From assembly GCA_902984215.1 (NCBI GenBank), contig CADWAF010001139.1:1-11788 (forward strand): a DNA stretch of 11,788 nucleotides, written 5' to 3'. The position numbers and the translations under genes were made by a program. Below the pieces are notes generated by a model that did no database searches, was not told the DNA's origin, and saw only the letters and a program-made list of their open reading frames with translations. Shown piece after piece: positions 1 through 6,436 of this stretch; position 1 is the stretch's first letter; the number at the start of each line of letters is the position of its first letter. Source of the DNA: Willaertia magna. Lineage: Eukaryota; Heterolobosea; Eutetramitea; Acrasida; Naegleriidae.

Positions 1-318
1 TATTTATAAATAAATTTTTTAACAGATTTAGATTAATGTTAAATGTCACAACATTAATCAACCTATTACAAAAAGTTTACAATAGTTTCTAGAAAATTGA
101 CATGTATTTTTGAAAACAAACAAGTATAGATTCTTTATTTAAATAAGTAATATTTTAAAAAATTTTATCATTTTCTAGATTTATACAAACACCAAGCAGA
201 TTAAAATTTCTGAACAAAGTAATTGACTATTACAAAAATGTGTTTTCAAAAAATTTCAAAAGAAAATTGTTTTTAAAAAACATGTACTTTACAAAAAGAA
301 AAAATTGATTGATAATTG
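1..318. other. AT-rich intergenic leader upstream of the PAS/AT-hook gene
   Basis: No coding region is supported here. The stretch is AT-rich with repeated short words: ttacaaaaa or tttacaa occurs near 66, 76, 230 and 289, and acatgta near 100 and 280. It probably holds the promoter and 5' UTR of the gene beginning at 319. Several ATG triplets (near 101, 237 and 282) would act as upstream ATGs if the transcript starts far upstream, but the transcription start cannot be seen. No tRNA-like or other RNA gene was recognised. Confidence 0.5.
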
Positions 319-1914
319 ATGCTTCCAACGAATAATATATCGAACATCAATAATAATCCTTTTAATAATTTACACTCCAATAATGTTAATAATAACTTAA
401 ATTCTACACCGTCAACTGCCACCAGTCAATCAATTGCAACAGTAAGCGTTAGTAGTGGAAGTAGTGGCAGTAATACTAGTGTTAGTAGCAGTAGTGGAAG
501 TGTTGGAAATGGTTTAGTTTCATTACCAAGTTTATCACTTTTTGGTCAGCAAACAAGCAGTACTTCCACTACACAACAAACAAACAAAGAAATGTTTTCA
601 AGTAACAACAACCAGTTGCCACCTTTGCCTTCCATCACTAGTCAACTTTCTAATGATAGCTTAAATATCAGCAATAATCAAATAGCTACAATAAGTCCTG
701 GTAACAAACCCCCCTTACACAATATGACGAGTACTCTTGTCTTTTCACCAAGCAATCCAAACCAATCTGTCACAAATAAGACATCAAACACTGGAGGTAA
801 TACAAGTGGTAATACAATGGATACAGTTACCATCATACAAAACTTATGGCAAGGTAGACAAGGAAGACCTAGTAAAAAAGCAAAAGAACAACGTCAATTA
901 TTCTTAAATCAACAAAATGATAATCCATCAACCACAAATGTAAGTGGTGTAAGCTTAACTACTACCCCAACAGCTGACAAGAATCGTGTGATAAATTCTA
1001 ACTTGAATTCGTTAGGTGAGATTTCACCTCAAAGAATGACAAAGGTAGATGGAATAGTTGTTTCTCCAAACAAAGGTAATAACAATAGATCTACTTTTAC
1101 AAAATTAACGAATCAATTACAAATAGAAAAAATAATAGATATTTACAACTATCCAATTTTAATAACAAGCATAAATGGTGATATTAAAAGTTATAATAAG
1201 ATATGTTCTTCACTGGAAATACAACAATTTAATGAATATTATATTTTACACAAATTAAATACCAATCAATTACTTACAATAGAATTTTTTGATGGAAATT
1301 TTATTTATTCTTATAAATATATAAGTAACGAAGATAATAATATTTATTTTATAATTGTAATTAGTCAACGTATAGAACTGGAAGAAAATATACATCAAGA
1401 CATATTTTTAACTTTAGAAAAATTACAAAATAATCCAAATATAAGTTATAACAATTATTTTAATAATATCCAAAGAGAAACTTTATTATTTCATTCAATG
1501 TTTAATCAATCAAATACAATGCACTTTATTGTTCACGTAGAAACAAATCAAGTTTTATATAAAAATCATTCTTTCCAACAATTATTTAAAAGACAAGTTG
1601 AAAATAATAAAATAAATAATAATGCAACCACAACAACAACTTCTGGAATAACAACTAGATTGTCAACTGAGAATAATGAGAATTATTACTATCCATCTTT
1701 ATATTCAGTTTTATATTTATTACTTTCCAATTTAGAAAGACAACATTTTCCTAATTTTCTAGAAGAATTTAGTCATCAATTGAAACTTTTAAAGTGTGGC
1801 GAAATTACTCTTTTAAAAATTCAATTTTCTAAATATTATTCATTAGAAGGTTTTTTAATTTATTACAACAAATACATCGATTTCATTTTAATCAATAATT
1901 ACTACTTAAATTAA
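319..1914 (+). CDS. PAS-like protein with AT-hook-like motif, probable nuclear regulator
   Basis: Intronless gene for a 531-residue protein. The start is the ATG at 319; a stop (TAA 313-315) lies in frame just upstream, and the TTG at 316 between them is not a plausible eukaryotic start. Residues 1-175 are low complexity (Asn, then Ser/Thr/Gly from AGT-rich repeats). Residues 179-190 form a basic patch, GRQGRPSKKAK, with the GRP core of an AT-hook. Residues 268-353 resemble a PAS domain (YPILITSINGDIKSYNK, followed by paired beta strands). Residues 389-520 resemble a second PAS unit (MHFIVHVETNQVLYKN, final strands around LKIQF and YIDFILI) interrupted by an Asn/Thr insert near 430-455. No kinase, zinc cluster or bHLH is visible. 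PAS domains bind ligands or mediate dimerisation, so DNA binding plus PAS sensing is the inferred role. The gene call is firm; the domain calls are by eye and moderate. Confidence 0.85.
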   Translation: MLPTNNISNINNNPFNNLHSNNVNNNLNSTPSTATSQSIATVSVSSGSSGSNTSVSSSSGSVGNGLVSLPSLSLFGQQTSSTSTTQQTNKEMFSSNNNQLPPLPSITSQLSNDSLNISNNQIATISPGNKPPLHNMTSTLVFSPSNPNQSVTNKTSNTGGNTSGNTMDTVTIIQNLWQGRQGRPSKKAKEQRQLFLNQQNDNPSTTNVSGVSLTTTPTADKNRVINSNLNSLGEISPQRMTKVDGIVVSPNKGNNNRSTFTKLTNQLQIEKIIDIYNYPILITSINGDIKSYNKICSSLEIQQFNEYYILHKLNTNQLLTIEFFDGNFIYSYKYISNEDNNIYFIIVISQRIELEENIHQDIFLTLEKLQNNPNISYNNYFNNIQRETLLFHSMFNQSNTMHFIVHVETNQVLYKNHSFQQLFKRQVENNKINNNATTTTTSGITTRLSTENNENYYYPSLYSVLYLLLSNLERQHFPNFLEEFSHQLKLLKCGEITLLKIQFSKYYSLEGFLIYYNKYIDFILINNYYLN

Positions 1915-1970
1915 CAAAATGTCAAACCTTAATTTAATTACTTCCCTAAAAAATTTATTGTATTAAAAAA

Positions 1971-1976
1971 AATAAA
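1971..1976 (+). promoter_or_regulatory. Candidate polyadenylation signal of the PAS gene
   Basis: AATAAA lies 57 nt after the stop codon, directly behind a run of A, which is a typical position for a eukaryotic poly(A) signal. In DNA this AT-rich the hexamer also arises by chance, so only the position gives support. Confidence 0.4.
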
Positions 1977-2131
1977 ATCTTTATTTATCAGCCTTTGTTG
2001 CAAAGAAAACATTCGCTTGAACCATTAGCATCACCTATCCGTAACTGTTGGCATTAAAACCTGTAGTTTTTGACCTGTTGAAACTACTGTTGAAAGCCAA
2101 TGGTCTAGTGAAAGGGAAAAAATAAAGCGGA

Positions 2132-2161
2132 ATGAAATTCAACATGTCATTTTTCAACTGA
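2132..2161 (+). other. Short upstream ORF (9 codons) ahead of the EGF/LamG gene
   Basis: ATG at 2132 opens a 9-codon frame (MKFNMSFFN) ending in TGA, 112 nt before the main start. It matters only if the transcript begins upstream of it, which cannot be seen here. If transcribed it could dampen translation of the receptor. Confidence 0.25.
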
Positions 2162-2178
2162 AAAAATCAACTAATTGC

Positions 2179-2201
2179 ACTTCACCGAGGTTCACAGTGA
2201 A
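2179..2201. promoter_or_regulatory. Candidate cis-element: direct and inverted TTCAC/GTGAA motif
   Basis: TTCAC occurs at 2181 and again exactly 10 bp later at 2191, and the second copy is part of the 11-bp dyad TTCACAGTGAA (5-bp arms around a central A). It lies about 75-95 bp upstream of the ATG at 2274. One-helical-turn spacing plus a dyad is the kind of arrangement a dimeric transcription factor uses. No factor is known to me for it. Confidence 0.25.
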
Positions 2202-2273
2202 AGAACTCTGTAAATTTACGAAATAAAAACAATTCAACGATTCTAAGAAGTTTGAAAAGAAGTAAAAAACAAA

Positions 2274-5200
2274 ATGACAAACCAATTTAACTTTCTACTA
2301 GTGGCTTGCATTCTAGCCTTCCTAGTTGTTGCTAACAGTTTCACTTCAGGACAAACAACTGCACCAGCAACTGTTACATCTAAAATAATAGGTTCTTATA
2401 GTACAGCCGATACCGGATCTAGAGGAAGGTAAGTTCTATAAAATTTTCATTCATTTTCATACTAACTTTGCTGTCATCTTTCTATATCATTTCACTCAAA
2501 CCCTTTTAAACAACAATACAAACAAACAACAAAATACAAATGAATGATAATAATAACAATAACTAAATACAATAACAATATAAACAAATAGTTGCTTAGG
2601 TCCTAATGCTGAACCATACTTCATTGTCGGTTGGGGTATCTATAGAGTAAATCTAACTAACCCAGCAGCACCTACAACCTACAGATGGAAACTTTTCGGT
2701 ACCGTTTCCATCCAAGGTATCGTCTATTACGACGGATTTTTCTACGTTTCTCAAAACTTTGCCGGTAATATCGTTAAAATCAATCCAAACAACCCTGATA
2801 GTGTTACAAATTATATTACAGGTATAGATAGACCAGAAAATATGGATATTGATTATAATTTAAAACGTTTAGTAGTAACTTATGGTCAAAAAACAAAAGT
2901 TGGTTATATTGATTTAACTGCAACTGGCACTCCACAATTAGTTCCAATTAATAATGCAGATCCAGTAACTAGTTTATGGGTCGTTCAAGTAGATCAAAAA
3001 ACAAGTGATATCTTTACTGATGGTGGTGGAGCAATACAAAGATTTAAATATAACAAACAATCGAATACTTATACTCGTTCCGTATTTTATACCTTTTCAT
3101 ATGCTTATTTAGAAATGAAAATGGTAAATAATTATTTATATATTAGAAGAAATGGTTTTAATTCTGCAAGGACTTTATCTTTTATTGATGTAAGATTAAC
3201 TCCTAACTTGTTAACAGCCTTTGTTATGCCTGGTACTTATGATTGGATTGGTGGTTTCTTATATATTCCCTCAAGTAGAAAATTCTATGCTGTACAAGAA
3301 TCTTTTAATGCAGCACCAACTCCATATTATGGTTTTATGGAAATTACTGGTGCAAACAATCCATGTTGGGCATGTGATTGTCAATTACCTAATATGACAT
3401 GTAGAGATTGTGGTATTTATCAATATTGTAATGTTCCAAAAGGTAATTGTTTGATGGATGACGTTTGTAATTGTACTACTGGTTGGAAATCAAATTTATT
3501 AGATTGTTCTACACATTCATGTGAATTAAGTAATACTTGTTCAAATAATAAGGGTTGGTGTATTGGTCCAAATCAATGCGTCTGTCAATCAGGTTGGAAA
3601 GGAGATTCCATTTGTTCTTCAATTAGTTGTGAATTAGTTAATAATTGTACAAGTGCAGCTAAGGGAACTTGTTCTGCACCTAACGTTTGTACTTGTTCTG
3701 ACGGTTGGAAAGGTAGTTTAGATTGTTCTATTCATAGTTGTGAATTAAAGAATAATTGTAATGGTCATGGTACTTGTATTGGACCAAATCAATGTTCTTG
3801 TGAAGCTGGTTGGTTAGCTTCAGATAATTGTGGTACTCCATCTTGTGAATTAAAGAATGGTTGTAATGGTCATGGTTCTTGTGATTCACCAAATACCTGT
3901 ACTTGTAATTCAGGTTGGAAAGCTAATGCTGAATGTTCTCAACATAGTTGTGATGCTGTAAATGGTTGTAGTGGAAATGGTGTTTGTACTGGTCCAAATA
4001 CATGTGAATGTGATACTTATCATTCAGGTGCAAGTTGTGATCAACCAACATGTTTACTTATCCCTTATTATAATCCATTCCCTGCACGTTGTCCTTCTGG
4101 AAAGGAAATCCCAAGAAAGAATACTTTAGTTTTCTATTATGAAGGTACAAAGATTATTCTTCCAAAAGATTCTACAACTACTTTAGGTACAACTTCAACA
4201 GGTGGTGTTTATGGAAGTTATTTAAAGAGTGGTGTTAGTGCAACATTAGCTAGTGCATTAGGTGTTGACAATACTTTCTCAATTGTTGGTTTTGCAAAGA
4301 GAGATACTCCATTGAATGCAAATGAAGCTGTTAATGTTGTTACTTTCTCATTAGGTTCAGGCAAATCATTAAGTGTCTCATTAGTTGGAAGTTCAGATGC
4401 AAGTAAAGCTTTATTACAGGTTGTCTATAGCGTTTCTGGAAATCAAAATGCTGTCATTACAGGTACATTCACTACTAACAATGCAGCTTTGAATACTTGG
4501 ACTGGTTTTTCAATTGTTAGATCTGCTTCTTCAGTTATTCTTTATGTTAATTATCTTAAGGTAGATTCTACTATTGTTGATCCTGATTCCTTACTTGCCA
4601 TGTCATTACCATTCAGTGAAGTTACAGGTCATACTATTGGTGGTTCAGTTGATGTAGATGAACTTATGGTATTTGATTATGCACTTTCCCCAGTTGACGT
4701 TCCATCAGTTATTACTTTATATTTGGGTGAACATTGTGGATGGACTCCTGATGTTATTGGTGGACCAAAACCAGTTGTTTCTTCAACTTATGATGCTGTT
4801 TCTAAATTATATACTGTTGAAGTTGGTTTATTCACTAATGATTTACCTGCACAAACAACTCATTATCAATTACAATTAATTAAATCAATGTCATCAATTC
4901 CAAATCAATGTAATACTGCAGATGTTAGCTCACCACCATTTACCTTTACTGACCTTGGTTGTGTAAAGAAATACGTTTATGTATTTGATAAGAATGTTTT
5001 ACAACAAGATCCATTCTCTGCAGCAGTTTCAGAAGATGGTAACGGTTTAGTTTATACTACTCATGTTTTAGGATCTTATTCTGTTAACACTGATCAATGT
5101 AGATTATATCAATTTGTTTCTAGAATTCAATTTAAGGCAGAGTTAGTTGCAGCAGAAACTGAATTCTTATCCATTGACAACCTTGCAAAATTATCAATTT

Positions 5201-6228
5201 CTAGATTATATGTTGAAAATAACAAATTTAAGGTTGAAGGAACTGTCACAAGTATCTTTGATTCCATTAATGATTTACATGATTTTGCTTTAGATAAGAA
5301 GACTGGATCAAGTTTATCCTTTACTCATACTTCCACTCCAGCATCATGTGGTAATGCAATTTGTTATAATTTAGTTTTTACAAGTGCAATTGATGTTACT
5401 GACAGTTTAGATGGTACCTATGAATTAACAATGTTAATGGATGAAAAGGTAACTAATGATCAAACTGTAATTCTCAGTGCAAGAACTGTTAAATTTGTTG
5501 TTCCAATTCAATACACAGTTCCAACTGAAGTAGCAGCTGTCACAGGTGCAGATATTACTTCCTCAATTACCATTTATGATATCACTACACATGACAACAG
5601 ACCATCAATCAGTTATGGAGCAGCTGATGAAGTTCTCTTAGGTAATGCATTAGATGTTTTAGTTTCAGTACCAACAGGATTTAAATTCGTTCCATCTGAA
5701 GCATTAGTTTGTTGTGTTCCTTCTGGTTCTGCATTCCCATCTACTAAAGGATGTTCTTCCCCTGATAATTTATATACTGCTAAGGCTAACTTAATTTCAG
5801 GAAAATCAACATTAGGTAATGTTCAATTAGCAACAGGTATTGCTTCATTACATTCAAAGACAGCATCTCCTAGAGAATACTTTTTATCTTTCGTTATTTC
5901 CGAAAGACTTCCAACCTTACCTACAACTGCTCAAACATGTAGAGTTGCTATTGAATCTTCATTTGCATCTACTGGTGGAGCAAGAACTATTTCTAAGTTT
6001 ACTTCTTACAAAGTTAGTACTCAATCCTTATTAACTATTGCACCAACTCCATCAATCTTTGAATCAGCAACTACTGTTATTGCAATGGGTGTTTCTGCAG
6101 CTTCTGGTTTCGTAATTGCAGCAACTTGTTTCTCAGTTCTTGCTTTATTAATTGTTTGTTTCAGATCATCTGCATCTTCTACTAAAGCAGTAACTTCCGC
6201 AACTGTATCTACTTCCATTGCTAACTAA
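2274..6228 (+). CDS. EGF-repeat/LamG-like type I membrane protein, probable adhesion or sensing receptor
   Basis: Join of 2274-2428 and 2592-6228, 1263 residues. Exon 1 (51 codons plus 2 nt) supplies a signal peptide: MTNQFN, then a hydrophobic core to about residue 20. Exon 2 continues in frame, so the ATG at 2842 is internal. Domains: about 55-300, beta-rich and propeller-like (GIVYYDGFFYVS, NIVKINP); 310-534, Cys-rich with six EGF-like repeats; about 563-765, LamG/concanavalin-like (W-TGFSIVRSASSVILYVN, later VDELMVFDYALS); about 775-1210, beta-rich with scattered Cys; 1220-1242, membrane helix; 1243-1263, Ser/Thr-rich cytosolic tail. This predicts a large ectodomain at the cell surface or in the secretory path. 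Such modules bind glycans or proteins in known families, so adhesion or prey recognition is an inference. Early exon 2 uses more C-ending codons than later parts. The gene model is firm; the ligand is unknown. Confidence 0.93.
2429..2591 (+). other. Intron 1 of the EGF/LamG gene
   Basis: 163 nt. The donor reads AAG|GTAAGT, a full consensus match; the acceptor is AAATAG. Splicing joins a 2-nt overhang (AG) to T, giving a Ser codon, and restores the long frame. The 5' half is T-rich while the 3' half is A- and CAA-rich, so there is no ordinary polypyrimidine tract. taactaaa near 2562 is a possible branch site. The next AG (2598-2599) would break the frame. Confidence 0.92.
3364..4038 (+). repeat. 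Six tandem EGF-like repeats within the receptor gene
   Basis: After a leading CxxC segment come six units of about 32-36 residues, each with six cysteines in the order C-x5-C-x4/8-C-x5-C-x-C-x-C-type spacing and, in most, a GW before the last Cys. Units 4 and 5 are closest: CELKNNCNGHGTC and CELKNGCNGHGSC, with near-identical DNA 105 nt apart (3741 and 3846), implying recent duplication. The first unit is divergent, and the last replaces GW with YHSG. The pattern is EGF/tenascin-like by family knowledge. Confidence 0.88.
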
Positions 6229-6277
6229 TTATTCAACATTTAGGTAAATACGACTTTGTAAATATCAATAACAAAAC

Positions 6278-6283
6278 AATAAA
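6278..6283 (+). promoter_or_regulatory. Candidate polyadenylation signal of the EGF/LamG gene
   Basis: AATAAA about 50 nt after the TAA at 6226-6228, the first of three such hexamers in the spacer. The position fits a poly(A) signal. Chance occurrence is likely in this base composition. Confidence 0.4.
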
Positions 6284-6303
6284 ACCTTCCTTTCATTAAC
6301 AAA

Positions 6304-6366
6304 ATGCATTTCTTCTTTCTTTTTGTTGCAAGCCGCTTCTACTTTATACCAAATAAACTGAAATAA
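6304..6366 (+). other. Upstream ORF (20 codons) before the tetraspan gene
   Basis: ATG at 6304 in an A-rich context opens a 20-codon frame rich in Phe that ends in TAA 38 nt before the main ATG. It could equally lie outside the transcript. Nothing suggests that the peptide itself is functional. Confidence 0.2.
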
Positions 6367-6391
6367 ACATCTTCTTTCATGCAGTAACACA

Positions 6392-6436
6392 ATGAACAGG
6401 TTCGATGAAAAAAATGTTTTCTTCTTCATCTCGTAA
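6392..6436 (+). other. Overlapping upstream ORF, or alternative start, of the tetraspan gene
   Basis: ATG at 6392 sits in an A-rich context (acacaATG) like that of the receptor gene start, better than the context of the ATG at 6405 (ttcgATG). It is in a different frame and stops after 14 codons, overlapping the main start. A run of seven A (6408-6414 region) lies between the two frames, so a one-base sequencing or assembly error there would make 6392 the true start. Otherwise it is an overlapping uORF that would reduce translation of the main frame. Confidence 0.35.

Larger units (their letters stand above)
1915..2273. other. Intergenic region, unusually GC-rich, probable promoter and 5' UTR of the EGF/LamG gene
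   Basis: This 359-bp gap separates two plus-strand genes. It first holds the 3' end of the PAS gene, then a stretch clearly richer in G+C than both the other spacers and much of the coding DNA (22 of 60 bases in 2041-2100). It contains a direct repeat of ctgttgaaa (2075-2083 and 2087-2095), a short upstream ORF at 2132-2161 and a dyad at 2191-2201. I found no tRNA (no T-arm with matching stem) and no long ORF on either strand. Confidence 0.5.
6229..6404. other. Spacer between the receptor and tetraspan genes
   Basis: 176 bp holding the 3' end of the upstream gene and the probable 5' UTR of the next. AATAAA occurs at 6278-6283, 6352-6357 and 6362-6367; a pyrimidine-rich run (tttcttctttctttttg) covers about 6309-6325. 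Two short upstream ORFs are listed separately. The minus-strand open frame across 6265-6468 overlaps the start of the next gene and has no support as a gene. Confidence 0.5.

Noticed and set aside
316..318. TTG as start codon of the first gene
   Set aside because: Eukaryotic context, and an ATG follows immediately at 319; the TTG only follows the in-frame stop at 313-315.
1915..2273. tRNA gene in the GC-richer spacer
   Set aside because: A ggttcaa-like word occurs on the minus strand near 2015-2030, but the flanking bases do not form a T-stem and no acceptor stem can be drawn.
4658..4879. 73-codon open frame within the receptor gene
   Set aside because: It lies wholly inside the EGF/LamG coding region in another frame, is Leu-rich as AT-rich shadow frames are, and has no own signals.
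5840..6034. 64-codon plus-strand open frame
   Set aside because: Shadow frame inside the receptor gene, with His/Leu-rich composition and no domain.
6021..6218. 65-codon minus-strand open frame
   Set aside because: Antisense to the exon coding for the receptor's membrane helix and tail; an open antisense frame follows from that codon use.
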